Position numbers and translations under genes: made by a program. From NCBI GenBank assembly GCA_033439265.1, contig JAVTVX010000020.1:18184001-18248000 (forward strand): 64,000 bases of DNA. The letters are read 5' to 3'. Below, piece after piece: positions 22,970 to 35,378 of the stretch. Numbering within the stretch: position 1 is the stretch's first letter; every line of letters begins with the position of its first letter. This stretch comes from Dillenia suffruticosa. Its lineage: Eukaryota > Streptophyta > Magnoliopsida > Dilleniales > Dilleniaceae. Below the pieces are notes generated by a model. It was not told the DNA's origin. It searched no databases and was given only the letters and a program-made list of their open reading frames with translations.

Positions 22970-23890
22970 TTGTTTTGAACCCTCGTCGTGCGTCCAATCG
23001 TCTCCGGATTTAATGCTAGAATCTAAACATCCTTTGGAAGAGTTATGACTCTGACAGCGGGAGCCTCTCTCCCTCGGGTGCCTTCCTTTTACCAGACAAT
23101 TTTAGGCTGTTTCTAACTTTTTTTCCTATTATATATATATATATATTTTTTAAATTAAGAAAGTATAATTATTTTAATCTAATTTTTTCGTTGCTGTTAT
23201 GTTTCATAGTTCTACTTATTAGGTTCTTTAATTTATTATTCCTAACTTTTTCCCCTAATTTATATTTTTTTCTAAAATTAATAAAGTATAAATGATTTTA
23301 TTCTAATGTTATCATTGCTGTCACGTTTCTTATTAGATTCTTTAATTTATTGTTTCTAACCTTTTTTCTCCTTTTTATATTTTTTTAAATTAAGAAAATA
23401 TAAATTATTTTAATCTAATTTTATCATTGCTGTTATGTTTTATAGTTCTATTTATTAGGTTCTTTAATTTATTTGAAATAAAAATAAAAATAGAAATAGA
23501 AACAAATTAATATGAACGTATTGCTGTGAACCCTCGTCGTGCGTCCAATCATCCTCGGCATTTGATGTGAGAATCAAAATATCCATTGAAGGGGTTGAGT
23601 CCGAGAAAGGGTGCGCCACTTCATTTCATTAGGTGCCTTTCTTTTTCCCGCAAGTCAAATTCTGTTACGTCCTTCACACGTCTATAAGCATGCATGCACC
23701 ATGTCGAGACAATTCCCAATTGTTCCAACTCCCCTCCGCCACCCCCGCCCCCCCCCCCCCCGCCGCCGCAGCCGCCAAAGAAAAAACCTATATGTTTTTT
23801 CAAAAATTAAGAAAGTATAAATTATTTTAATCTAATTTTGCGGCTGCTGTTATGTTTCATTCGACTTATTAGGTTCTTTAATTTATTTGA
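22970..23890 (+). repeat. Local duplicated segment with about 120-bp sub-repeats
   Basis: CCCTCGTCGTGCGTCCAATC occurs at about 22980 and 23531, each followed by diverged but alignable sequence (AATGCTAGAATCTAAACATC against GATGTGAGAATCAAAATATC). Each is then followed by units of 'AAATTAAGAAAGTATAA...TTGCTGTTATGTTTCAT...TTAGGTTCTTTAATTTATT'. Three such units lie in tandem at about 23150-23470 and one at 23800-23890. It looks like an old tandem duplication with internal expansion. A 16-base C run lies near 23745-23761. Confidence 0.7.
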
Positions 23891-24636
23891 AATAAAAATA
23901 AAAATAAAAATAAAAATAAAAAACAAAAAACAAAAGGTAGAAATTAAAAAAAAAAAAAAACAAAAACGGAAACACAGAGAAAAAAACATCTTTGATAAAA
24001 ATAATTATATCAAATAGAATAGGATCAATTAGTATCAAATTTTGGATATCTTGATGAAAGGATCTTCATAATCTCCTCAATCGTGGTGGAGATTCCCAAT
24101 GGGGCATCTTGGGAGGATACAATCCCAAATAGGGTATAACATTTCTTATAATTAAAATCGGATATCTAATTCTGCATTTGAATGTAAAGCAACCCTAAGT
24201 CTCTAATTTAGGTTTCTTGCTTACGAATTACTAACAAGTAAACCAAAGTTATAAATTTTGTGTCTTGTGGGTTTGCAAACACATTTTCCCAATCTTCACT
24301 ATAGTATCTGGATTCTGTTGGAAAAGCACTGTAAGTTTGATTTCTAAATTAGTCAAATCTGTTTTCAAGAAAAAAAAAATTAAAAAAAAAACGTCCGTTT
24401 AAAATTATAATTAAATAAATAAAAGGGGATTTAACTAAACTTATAATATCTCTTAAAACATCTTATAAAATATATGAAAGTTTATAACTTTATAAAGTTT
24501 TTTATTTAATTTTTTTAAAATGAACTTATAAATACTATGAAAAAGTATCTCCACTTTGTAGTTTTATTTAAAGGAATAAATTTAATTCTTACAGTTATTT
24601 TAGTTTATTTAGTATATGTATGTGTGTGTGTGTGTG
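23890..24636. other. AT-rich spacer, no gene seen
   Basis: A (AAATA)n-like tract at 23885-23925 and A-rich low-complexity sequence. A short (TG)n tract at 24617-24640 served as the insertion site of the solo LTR. Confidence 0.6.
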
Positions 24637-25756
24637 TGTCACGCCCCGAACCGGGGTCGTGAACAGCCGCCCGTTGTCCCTGGATGCCGACTGTATTTTT
24701 ACAGAAAATCGGACAGAACCTCCCCATAAATCGGAGGTTTCCCAAGTACAATTTCACCTGTATATCATATTCATCCCGAAAAATAAGTAAATGGCCATCC
24801 CGGCCTCTCCAAAATCAACGAATACCACAGCCAACATCCAGAACAACGCAAGGCTATAAGTTTCTAGCAGTCCTAACAACAGACCTCTACTGTCATGCCC
24901 AACTAGAGCATGAGCAGCCGCCACACCGAGCGGATTTAAATTCTACGCATATATAAAATAAATTCCCAAGTTATTTTTAAATATTTACAAATGCCCCAAT
25001 GCAATGAAATAATCAACACGAAAGTTTCACGAATAAAAGTCCATAATTTATACAGTCATCCCAAAAATTTAGATAAATGGAATGGTCAAACTAAAATCTC
25101 CAATACATAACAATATCACCAATTATCGTAGCGGAAGAGATGGAAAACATCCATACCCAACCCCAGTGGTATCTCCTCAATCCAACACTAATTCTGTGGG
25201 AAAGAAAGTGAGGGGTGAGTATCTATGGGAGGATACTTAGTAAGTGAGGGGATTGACATCATACTATCAATATCTAGGGTGAACTTGGAGTGTCAAAGCA
25301 TAAGAAAATATCCATAGTGTGCAAACCGATCATGTTATTTCAAAATCATATATAATACGCACACATCAGAAAGTAAGATATGCATCCAATATTTACATCA
25401 ATGTCGTGAAGAGCCGGCCAATGAAATATTCCCGGCAATGGTCTACCTCGACCAAGGACGGCGCATTGGGGGTTTTTCCAAATGCAAGTATTAAATAATG
25501 ACTCTCTACCCCAATGTTGGCTACAGACTACCCCAACTAGCCTGTAAATAATAATAATGTACATATAACTAGTCGGCCGTGTATGGTGCCCCCGCCTGGT
25601 GCTAGACGGAGCCGTACTCAACGTCCTCTCCGATGAGGGTCAACCTGGGGCACCCATACACACGACGATCTGGCGGATACCTCCGGCCGAAACGTATCCG
25701 GGCACAAGGGGTGCCTCTACCAGATGTCCTTCGTAGCTACGGATCACAATATCATA

Positions 25757-25932
25757 TCGGCCGGGCACGTAGCCCCATGCATCCCATCACCAAGTCGGCC
25801 GGGCATATAGCCCCATGCATAATATCATAACGTCGGCCGGGCATACAGCCCAAATGCATAATATCATAAAGTCGGCCGGGCATATAGCCCAAAACATAAT
25901 ATCATAAAGTCGGCCGGGCATACAGCCCAAAT
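25757..25932 (-). repeat. Tandem 38-39-bp repeats inside the solo LTR
   Basis: Five units, each opening GTCGGCCGGGCATA (first copy ATCGGCCGGGCACG), with CAGCCCAAATGCATAATATC following. The unit is absent as an array from the LTRs of the complete element, so it expanded in this lineage. Confidence 0.9.
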
Positions 25933-27149
25933 ATGTAAGTAAATCTATTTAAAACTATGTGCCAATGCAGTGGAAGTATTAAAACATATCAATATGTCGA
26001 AATTATGGCACAATATTCAATTATCAAAACTCATGGATGCATATCAATAAAGTCAGAATTTAAGACACTCCAAAGATCACAAAACATTTCATCAAATATT
26101 TGAAAGTTCTAACAATCATACATTCGCAGAAATATGTCATTTAAAAGTATTTTTGAAACATGGTTTTCAATCAATAGCGAATGTCAAAGTCCCACTCACA
26201 GTTCTAGGGAGGGTGGTCACTCCCTATTTTCAAAACCAATCAAATCTGATCTGCTTCCTCGAGTCTCCAAAAAGATCAACCTAATCAGATCATCAAAATT
26301 GAATATCATTTTCTCAAGCATTTTTAGACTTTATCCGAAAGATATGAAATGTACAATATCTTCCACTTTACTGCTCATTTCAATCCAACCCTACAACCCA
26401 GATACTTTCATGCATATTTCAGAGTTTAACTCTAAGGGAAACCATTCGAATTCACCCGACATGATTTTGTGATTCTATAACATGCTTCTTCCGTATCAGA
26501 CCATCTAGTTTCTGTAACATTCTATACTTAACCTTCAAAGTCACAATAATCATCTCATAATTTGTATTCTATTCACATTCTACTTACACTCTAAACATAT
26601 ACAAAACCTTTCATCTTGGATTCAATCCTAGATTCATTGAATGTATCAGTTAGAGCCGAAATCTCCTCACCTAGGGTTTTCTCGAAGCGCCGAGTCTCGT
26701 CCGAATGTCGTTTCGGTCACTCCAAAGTCTGTAGGGTTTCCTATCAAAACAAAATTTATTTGTTAGATCTAAACACTTAGATCAGGAGCAAAACCCTAAG
26801 TCATTTACCTGCGTGGAGGTTCGTGGGCTGTCACAGGCTCACGGGCCGTCACGGGCCGTCACGGGCCGTCGCAGGCTCGTGGGCTACAGCTAGCGGGCTC
26901 GCTGGTCTGCGGGCCAGTGGGCTGACGGGCTAGCAGGCCGGCGGGCCTCTGGCTGATGGGCCTGTGGGCTGGCAGGTCTGCAGGTGATGGGTCTGCGGCT
27001 GACGGGCCGATGGGACTGGTGGGCCCGTGGGCTTGCTGCTGATGGGCCTACGGGCCGACAGTGGCTCGAGGGCTGGTGCTCGCCCGTGCGCTGGTGCGCC
27101 GTGCTGGTGCATGCTCGTGCGCCGGCTCACGCGTGCTCGTGCGTTGCTG

Positions 27150-27430
27150 CGCGCTGGGCCGCGCACCTGTGCGCTGGGCCGCGTGCCTGTGCGCTGGGCC
27201 GCGTGCCCGTGCACGCTCGTGCGCTGGGCCGCGCGCCCGTGCACGCTCGTGCTCTGGGCCTCACGCCCGTGCACGCTCGTGCGCTGGGCCGCGCGCTCGT
27301 GCACGCTGGGTCCGCGCGCTCTCGTGCACGCTGGGCCGCGCGCTCTCGTGCACGCTGGGCCGCGCGCTCTCGTGCACGCTGGGCCGCGCGCGCTCGTGCA
27401 CTCTGGGCCGCGCGCTCGCGGCCTCGTTCG
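27150..27430 (-). repeat. GC-rich tandem repeats (20-45 bp units) inside the solo LTR
   Basis: On the plus strand the unit is GTGCGCTGGGCCGCGCGCCC with or without GTGCACGCTC, repeated about ten times with variation. It occupies the same relative place as the GCGCGAGCAGC block of the complete element but with a different unit. The 200-300-codon open frames on both strands arise from these repeats. Confidence 0.85.
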
Positions 27431-27710
27431 CGCTCGGGGCTTGGATCCTGCTCATGGCCTGGGCTCGCGCTGCAGGCTTGGTCCTGCTCGGGGCCTGGCT
27501 CACGCTGTGGCAGAAGGCGGTGCTCGCGGAGGTTCTGCAGTCGCGCTGTGGCGTGCGGTGGTGCTCGATCGTGGCTCGCGGCGGTGTGCAGCGAGGCGGA
27601 GAGAGGGCGATCATGGGTGATCGCGAGAGAAGGAAATAGTGAGATAGAGAGAGAAACCGAGAGGGAAAAAGAAGAAGAAGAAGAAGAAGAAGGAGAAGGA
27701 GGAGATGATG

Positions 27711-27742
<32 letters not shown>

Positions 27743-27893
27743 GGAAGGCGCGGGGCAGCAGCCAAAGGAGAGCCGCGGGAAGATGAAAGGTCGGGGGGGA
27801 GAGAGAGAGAGAGAGAGAGAGAGAAGGGAATTTGGGGCTTTAGCCCTAAATCAAATTTGGGGATTTTTTTTTTTTCTTTAGCTTAGTGTTGCA

Positions 27894-28080
27894 GTGTGTG
27901 TATATATGGGATAATTACTCTTACAAAATAAATCTAGGTCCATGGGCTTCATATTAAAAATAAAAAAATAAAAAATTTCTGGCTTTGCATTCAAGAGCCA
28001 CTTCATTTTAGTCAAAATAAAAAGGTTCAAATGTAATACATAGAACTAACAAATGCCAGAGCTCAAATGTTTGATCTAGA

Positions 28081-28128
<48 letters not shown>

Positions 28129-28240
28129 AGGGAGGGAGGGAGGGAGGGAGGGAGGGATGCATCTCCACCTATGGATTTGATTTATGAGAATTTTGAGTGA
28201 AACTTCTTCGTGCTTGAGCAAATTCTTACCGAGATGAAAA
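27894..28240. other. Spacer with (AG)n(GGGA)n microsatellite
   Basis: AT-rich spacer containing an (AG)n tract merging into (GGGA)n at 28081-28156. No gene seen. Confidence 0.7.
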
Positions 28241-28245
28241 CTTTT
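28241..28245 (+). repeat. Target-site duplication of the copia element, left copy (CTTTT)
   Basis: CTTTT precedes the element start TGATAAGAATTG and is repeated at 32980-32984 after the other end. Confidence 0.85.
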
Positions 28246-28494
28246 TGATAAGAATTGATTGTGAAAGGAAATGATTTTCCATTGAATCACTTTGTTTTGA
28301 TACATATGTATATATACAAAATTGATATACGTAATTATAGAATACAAAGGAATCAATTAAGTAATGAAAGGGAAAAAGAATCAATTAAAAAGGAAAAGTC
28401 AATTAGACAATTAAAGGGAAGGGAATAATGGATGTCAAATCTTGTTCCTATAATCAAGTCTTCAATTGATGTTATTTCCTTAATTCTGTTAATA
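28246..28494 (-). repeat. 3' LTR of the copia element
   Basis: Its plus-strand borders are TGATAAGAATTG and CTGTTAATA, next to the polypurine tract (plus-strand CTCCCCCTCAAG at 28495-28506). On the minus strand it begins TATTAACAG rather than the usual TG. Confidence 0.9.
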
Positions 28495-28501
28495 CTCCCC
28501 C

Positions 28502-31500
28502 TCAAGCTGGTGCATGAAGGTCAGTAATGCCCAGCTTGCTTTGAAGAAACAAAAATTGGTCTTTGCTTATAGCTTTAGTGAAAATGTCAGCCGGCTGGTT
28601 TGTAGTAGAGATGGCACGTGGTTGAATGATCCCAGCTTCAGACTTTTCACGTACAATGTGACAATCAATTTCAAGATGCTTGGTACGCTCATGGAAAACC
28701 GGATTGGCAGCGATATGACGTGCTGCTTGATTGTCACAATATAGAGGAGTGGCAGATGATAAAGAGATGCCAAGGTCTCGAAGTAAAGATTGAAGCCAAA
28801 TGATTTCTCGTGTAGTGGTGGCCATGGCACGATATTCGGCCTCAGCCGAGGAATGTGATACAGTCTGTTGCTTTTTACTCTTCCAAGATACCAAACTATG
28901 ACCAAGGAAGATGCAGTATCCTGTAGTTGACCGACGGGTTTGAGGACAGCTTGCCCAATCGGAATCTGAAAAAGCAATAAGCTCCATTGGGCTAGAAGAA
29001 GACAATAGAATACCCTGACCTGGAGTTTTCTTTAAATAGCGAAGTAGCCGATGAGCAGCATCTAAGTGTGGTTGACGAGGTTGATGCATAAATTGGCTAA
29101 GAACATTAACGGCGAATGTAATATCAGGCCGAGTGATAGTCAAGTAGATGAGACGACCAACTAAGCGTCGATAAGAGGAGGGATCTTCTACCAAATTACC
29201 TATAGAGTCGGTAAGCTTGAGATGTTGTTCCATGGGTGTATGAGCAATACGAGCCCCCGTGAGGCAAGAATCGGCAAGGAGGTCCATGACATATTTATGT
29301 TGTGAGAGATAAATGCCATGAGAAGATCTAGCTACCTCAATACCAAGAAAATACTTGAGAAGGCCAAGATCCTTAATGCGAAAGCGTTGTAATAAGAAAG
29401 ACTTGATTTGTGATAGAAGCTTGAGATCATTTCCGGTCATGACGATATCATCCACATAAACCAAGAGGAAAAGTGAAGACGACCCACGATGGAGACAAAA
29501 TAGAGAATTATCAGCATGTGATTTTGTGAAACCGGCTTCTAATAAAGTAGCAGAGAATGTGGCAAACCAATTTCTTCCGGCTTGTTTCAATCCATATAAG
29601 GATTTATTAAGCTTGCAAACTAGATGTTTCTCCCCCTGCTGTGGATGGCCGGGAGGTAAACACATGTATACTTCCTCTTGCAGTGGACCATGTAAGAAAG
29701 CATTTTGCACATCAAATTGATAAAGAGGCCATCGTTGAGCAGCAGCAACGGCTAAAAGGACTCGGACAGTCACCAATTTTGCAACCGGAGCAAATGTATC
29801 ATGATAATCTACCCCTTCAATTTGGGTATATCCTTTGGCAACCAAGCGTGCCTTGTAGCGTTCAATGCTTCCATCGGAGTGCCGTTTGATTTTATAGACC
29901 CATTTGCATCCAATAGATTTCTTATCTGGTGGAAGAGGCATAATAGACCATGTATTTGTTACTTCAAGGGCATTCAATTCTGTTTTCATAGCTTCTCGCC
30001 ACTCAGGTATGTGTACAGCTTGGGTAAATGTTTTGGGTTCTGCAAGAGAGGTTAGGGCACCAAGAAAAGCACAATGTCTAGAAGAGAAACGATGGAAAGA
30101 AAGATAGTGTTCCAAAGGATATTTAGTACCTGAAAAAGTTGAAGATGATTGATGTTGAACTTGAGAACAATGATAGTCTTTGTATTTTGTCGGAGGGCGA
30201 GTCACTCGTTGTGAGCGACGAAGGGGTGTTGTGGAACGTGTAGAGGTGGGTTCAACATTGGAAGTTGGAGGTGGATAAGTGGAGTCACCGGTGTCGGTTA
30301 ATGGGAGGGGAAGAACATTGATAGTATCAGTATTAATTGGCACTTGCAATTTGCATGGAAAAATATTTTCATGAAACACGACATCCCTACTCACATAAAT
30401 TGTTTGAGATTTAATATCAAAAATTTTAAAGCCCTTTTGGCCATATGGGTAACCAAGAAATATACCTGGTAAAGCACGTGAATCAAATTTATGTTTGGGA
30501 TAATTGTTTCGACCAAAAACCAAACAGCCAAAAACACGTAAATGGTGATATGTAGGCATTTTGTGGAACAAAATTTCAAAAGGGGTTTTACCATGAAGGA
30601 CGGCTGTAGGAGTGCGATTGATAAGATAAGCTGCAGTAAGAATACATTCACCCCAAAATGTTAAAGGTAGGTGAGATTGAAATCGTAAAGCTCGTGCAAC
30701 ATTTAGTAAATGACGGTGTTTACGTTCGACCATCCCATTTTGTTGGGGTGTGTAAGCACAACTATGTTGATGGATGACACCATGGGAATTAAGAAAGTCA
30801 TTAATGTCATTATTGAAAAATTCTAGTGCATTGTCACTACGCACTTGGCGAATGGAAGTATCAAATTGTGTTTTAACCATAGAAAAAAAATGGCGAATAT
30901 AGGTAAAGGCTTGAGATTTAAAACGCATCAAATATGTCCAAGTAGAACGTGAAAAATCATCCACTATTGTGAGAAAATAACGTGCACCAGTAATAGTAGG
31001 AGTGGAATATGGTCCCCAAATATCGATATGAATTAAATCAAAACAAGATTTAGAAGAAATAGAGCTATGTGGAAAGGGAAGTCGTGATTGTTTTGCTAAA
31101 GGGCAAATCATACAAGTGCATTTAGATAAAAAACTGATACCAGAATCTAAACGAGAGAACAAAGGCGAGATACTGGAACTGGGGTGGCCAAGACGACAAT
31201 GCCATAAGTCTTCTTTATCTTTTGTAGCAATCGATGACAAAGAAGTACTGTGGTTGAATTTTAGATCAAGGTAGTAAAGACCATCACGTTCTCTTCCCAA
31301 TCCAATCATCTTCTTCGTTTTCAGGTCCTGAAAAACACAACAGTTTGAGAAAAAAATAACAGAACAATTAAGATTTTTTGTGATTTTGCTAATGGATAGG
31401 AGGTTGAATTTAAAAGATGGGACATACAAAACTTTATCTAGTGAGAAATCTGATGAAAATTTAATAGAACCTAAGTGAGTTACTGGAACAACACTACCAT

Positions 31501-32680
31501 TTGGAAGTTTGACAGGTTGGTTGGTATGGCAAGAGGCATCATGTAAGGATTTTAGATCGTGAGTCATATGATCACTGCATCCAGAATCGATTACCCAAGT
31601 GTCATTGTAATGGGAAGAAAAACAAGAAACCATACCTGCCAGGTTAGCTAAAGGATGAGAATGTGTAGTGTTGTTGGATTGGATTAAGGAGAGGAGTTGC
31701 TGTACTTGTTCCTCAGTGAAGGGTAAGCTATGAGAAGAAAATGATGCACTATCCGCAGTAGCTGCAACTGGTCGATTATGATTTGGTGCATAATTCTGCT
31801 CATGCCGAGAGTGATTTGTTCTCGGTTGGTTGGATATAACAGAACGCATATCAGCTTGTTTCTTGCGGCACCACTTCTCAATATGTCCATCTCTTCCACA
31901 ATAATTACAGTGTTTGTGATGTTTTGATTTATCTTGCCATGGAGAAGGAGAATTTTGTCTTCCATGGTGAGCCACGAATGCAGATTGATCTGGTATGGGA
32001 TTGGATGTAAGTACTGACCTTTGTCGTTCTTCTTGTTGCACAAGCGCATAAGCTTGAGCAACAGATGGTAGAGGGTTCATGAGTAAGATTTGACTTCTTA
32101 CCGATACATATGTATCATTCAAACCCATCAAAATTTGGATAAGACGGTCACGCTGCTGGAAAGTGGCGAGTTCTTGAGCAGAACCACAAGTACATGTAGT
32201 GGGTGAGTTGTAAATATTAAGTTCATCCCATAGTGTTTTCAAACCAGTATAGTAAACGGCAATGGAGTTATTTTGCTAAAGATGGTTAACGATGGTTCGT
32301 TGGATTTCAAAAATCCGTGGAGCATTTTGTTGGGAAAAACGATCTCGAAGATCATGCCATACATCATGGGCTGTCTCCATGAAGATGACGCTGCTTGCAA
32401 TTTCTTTACTGACTGCATTGAGAAGCCAAGATAATACCATGCTATTGCAACGACTCCAAAGGGTGAAGGTGGGTGAACCTGGTTCTGGCTTCACAATCGA
32501 CCCGTCTAACAATCCTAATTTGTTCTTTGCCTCAAAAGTCATAGTAATGGCACGATACCAAGTTGGATAGTTATCTCCAATCAATGGTTGAGAAACTAAC
32601 ATGGTACTTGGATTGTCTGAATGGTGTAAGAAGTATGGTGAGGTTAGATCTGCTTCAGCCATTGGATTTGACATTACCAA
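28502..32680 (-). pseudogene. Copia gag-pol polyprotein with one in-frame amber codon
   Basis: About 1,392 codons in one frame, interrupted only by TAG at 32276-32278, where CAG is likely ancestral. The N-terminal gag part (from 32680: 'LIGDNYPTWYRAITMTFEAK') is of the usual plant copia type. CCHC knuckle CNYCGRDGHIEKWC lies near 31905, protease WVIDSGCSDHMTHD near 31590, and the GAG-pre-integrase zinc region LWHCRLGHP...CMICPLAKQ at 31205-31100. The integrase core is DIWGPY...VRSDNALEF...QQNGMVERKHR. RT follows with KARLVAKGYTQ, FDVQNAFLHG and the catalytic YVDDIVMTGND near 29450. RNase H is DSDWASCPQTRRST...SSAEAEYRAM. All catalytic residues I can check are present. It would act in virus-like particles and the nucleus to copy and integrate the element. 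Confidence 0.93.
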
Positions 32681-32719
32681 GGAAGAATGAAGCGACTAGG
32701 GTTTACAGGTTGAAGACCT

Positions 32720-32731
32720 GCTCTGATACCA
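32720..32731 (-). other. Primer-binding site of the copia element
   Basis: On the minus strand TGGTATCAGAGC, a perfect complement to the 3' end of plant initiator tRNA-Met, directly adjacent to the 5' LTR. Confidence 0.95.
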
Positions 32732-32979
32732 TAATAAGAATTGATTGTGAAAGGAAATGATTTTCCATTGAATCACTTTGTTTTGATACATATGTATATA
32801 TACAAAATTGATATAAGTAATTATAGAATACGAAGGAATCAATTAAGCAATGAAAGGGAAAAAGAATCAACTAAAAAGGAAAAGTCAATTAGACAATTAA
32901 AGGGAAGGGAATAATGGATGTCAAATCTTGTTCCTATAATCAAGTCTTCAATTGATGTATTTCCTTAATTCTGTTAATA
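32732..32979 (-). repeat. 5' LTR of the copia element
   Basis: Near-identical to 28246-28494. Its plus-strand left border reads TAATAAG where the other LTR has TGATAAG. Confidence 0.9.
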
Positions 32980-32984
32980 CTTTT
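32980..32984 (+). repeat. Target-site duplication of the copia element, right copy (CTTTT)
   Basis: Matches 28241-28245. A (TTTA)n and (TTGA)n stretch follows to about 33015. Confidence 0.85.
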
Positions 32985-33309
32985 TATTTATTTATTTATT
33001 GATTGATTGATTTATTTGCACTATGATTGGTCCCAATCAAAGGGGAAAATGAACCTAGTAATTTTTATTGGAATTTCAGTACTATTTTCATTACTGAGTG
33101 ATGGAATATAAAATTATAAATACATAAAAAAAACTAACTATTTTTCTAAACAAAAGGATTCAAATAGCTAGATGGCAATAAATTGCCAACAATTATTGAA
33201 TAATGGAAATATTCTCTCTAACTTATTGACCAACTCCTACGCAAACAAAATAACACCAAATAAAATCAATAACAAATGAGACAAATCTTAAACCATAATC
33301 TGCAACCAA

Positions 33310-34440
33310 CATGATCTACACTCAATCCTTATACCTTGAGTTCTTGATGGGCACTCAAGTTGATCTTTTTGGCTTATCATTGTCCCCTTCTTTCCATGGA
33401 ACCATGTCCTCAAGGTTCAAGTTGATGAACTTGTTCCGCAGCTCTTGCATATTTTCCCATGTGGTATCTTCTTTTAGAAGCGTTTTTCCATTGAACAAGG
33501 ATTTTCTCAACAAAACTTGACCCTTTCTTAACCCATCGAGTATCTAAAATGGCCGCGGGCTACATAATAATCTCACCATCATCAGCCATGGGTGGTAGTT
33601 CAGTGCTTGTGGCCATAGTCTCCCCTACTTGCCTTTTAAGCATTGAAATAAGAAAAATAGGGTGAATTCGAGACTCTTCCGGCTATTTGAGTTTGAAAGC
33701 TAGCTTTCCAACCTTTGCCTCAATTTGGTATATGCCATAAAAGCGATTAGCTAACTTTTGATATGCTCTCCGATAGATAGTTTGTTGGCGATAAGGATGG
33801 AGTTTGAGGTAGACTAAATCCCCACTCGAAATTCTACATCCCTTGTTTTTGAATCGGCCACTTGTTTCATTCAATTAATAACTACATGTTAATTGATTTG
33901 AGCTGCTGTAAAATGGGATTTCGTTTTACCATTGTTTGGTCCACTTCATCGACAGGAGATGCCCCAATTTGACAATGAGGACTATTTGGTGGTGGCCTCC
34001 TATAAAAAGCATGTAATGGCGTTATCCTTGCAGAGATCTGTTATGTAGTGTAATACCAAAAATAGCCCATGGAGGAAAAGAACCCCATTTTCGAGGCTGT
34101 TGAGAAACAAAATATCGTAGATACTACTCCATACACCTGTTAACTATCTCCGATTGACTGTTGCTTATGGGTTTGCGGATGACAGGCAAAGCTCATGTGG
34201 AGTTTAGTCCCCAGCATTTTGAAGAATTCCCATCAAAAGTGATAAAAATGGGATCCGTATCATCGATAATTGATTTTGGCATTCCATGAAGCTTGACAAT
34301 ACCTTCAACAAAAATTTTAGCTACCGTTTTTACCATACTAGTAGGAGTACACCGCGTTTGCACAGTGTAGAGTTTTAAAGTTAGGTTTGAAAAATAAGGT
34401 GATGTGTTCAGTATTAGTTGGAACTCGAAATTCAAGATCG
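33310..34440 (-). pseudogene. Decayed Ty3/gypsy integrase and chromodomain fragment
   Basis: Minus-strand pieces appear in the right order. The integrase core is 'VKLHGMPKSIIDDTDPIF' (about 34260); then 'RRPPPNSPHCQIGASPVDEV' (about 33960); then 'SSGDLVYLKLHPYRQQ' and 'YQKLANRFYGIYQIEAKVG' (33690-33830). A chromodomain-like end follows, 'ILDTRWVKKG', 'ILVQWKN' and, in another frame, 'DTTWENMQELRNKF' (33410-33560). The YLKLHPYRQ box differs from the Tekay copies in this window and suggests another chromovirus lineage. LTRs, RT and RNase H are not seen. Confidence 0.8.
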
Positions 34441-35378
34441 GTATAGTTAAGTGACTTGATACATCTGAAAAATTGAAAAATATTGTTAGGCTGATTCCAT
34501 GTATTTGAAAAGAAATGTGTAAATGCGCAAATACTCAACAACCGAACTATCATATTCGATGAATAAGAAGTTATGAGCAAAGTGGATTCTGTTGAACTAG
34601 CTATCAGCAAATTGTTAGCATGCAGTTGAACCAGATTTCAAATAGTGTGAGAATTACATGTTAAAATACAACTTTGATTGACATTTTTGAAGAGACCCTC
34701 TTTTATTAGTGTTAAATAAGAAATCTATTTTGGGTTAATGAAATTAAATTGAAATTGAGTCAAGTTTTGTTCAAGTATATATATTAACTATTAAGGGGAA
34801 CTAATATAAGGATGTCCTTCAATTGAGGTAAATGATGATTGAAAAGAGTAGGACCTAACAACACACAATAACAGCAGTTGTATGATTTCATAGAACTCTT
34901 TTAAGAATTCTAATCTGATAAAAAAAAAAAAAGGAATTTGTTGTACTTCTGTATTAATTATCATTTGAACAATAATATATTATAATATCAGCGGTTTCAT
35001 TCTTTTAATTGATTGAGTTATAATATTGTTAATTTGTCTCTCTTAGAGGAGGAAACTTAAGTTAGTAGTTAAGTCCCTTTTTTTATGAATGATTATCAAT
35101 AAAATGGAGAAGTTATTTTCTTTGTTGTAGTTATGGTTATGGTTAGTTTTGAGTTTTTAATTAGTTGGATAATTTATGAAGGAAAATAATACAACATATA
35201 AAATACTATCTCTTATAGTAAAAAATTACAATAATTTTTTTTATAGTTTGATGTGTTTAATTACAATTATTTGTGAGATGTCTTTAACTAAATATATATA
35301 AAAAAAGGTTAATTTTCAACTAATGTTGGAAACTTTCGAGGTTCAATGTCCCCATGTTGTAATCTTCTTCTGATGCAG
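34441..35378. other. AT-rich spacer, no gene seen
   Basis: No recognisable coding or repeat signal apart from short A-rich tracts. The last bases (CTTCTTCTGATGCAG, 35364-35378) look like a splice acceptor for the open frame that follows. Confidence 0.5.

Larger units (their letters stand above)
24637..27893 (-). repeat. Solo LTR of a Tekay-like Ty3/gypsy element (3.26 kb, minus strand)
   Basis: Read on the minus strand it starts TGCAACACTAAGC, has an A-rich stretch, the hairpin AGGGCTAAAGCCC, a CT-rich stretch, a GC-rich tandem block, the conserved GGGATGACTGTATAAAT box and the ending CCCCGGTTCGGGGCGTGACA. These match the two LTR types to its left in order. GTGTG flanks both ends (24632-24636 and 27894-27898), although the left one lies in a (TG)n tract. 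No internal region is present, so it is a solo LTR left by recombination. The long GC-rich open frames inside are not genes. Confidence 0.85.
28246..32979 (-). mobile_element. Complete Ty1/copia retrotransposon, 4.7 kb (Ale/Retrofit-like)
   Basis: Short LTRs (249 and 248 bases) differ at about five or six positions and one indel. They flank one long minus-strand polyprotein frame, with a perfect initiator tRNA-Met primer site, a polypurine tract and CTTTT duplications. The domain order gag, protease, integrase, RT, RNase H is that of copia elements. Short LTRs and a single frame suggest the Ale/Retrofit group. One amber codon interrupts the frame, so this copy is young but not fully coding. 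Confidence 0.95.

Noticed and set aside
25757-25932. Regular repeats resembling a CRISPR array
   Set aside because: Repeats are contiguous tandem units without unique spacers, inside a plant LTR.
26930-27886. Frames of up to 300 codons on both strands in GC-rich DNA
   Set aside because: Inside the solo LTR tandem repeats. Translations are repetitive (CTLGRALS-type) in all frames.
29526-30107. Plus-strand frames over the copia polyprotein
   Set aside because: Antisense shadows of the conserved RT region.
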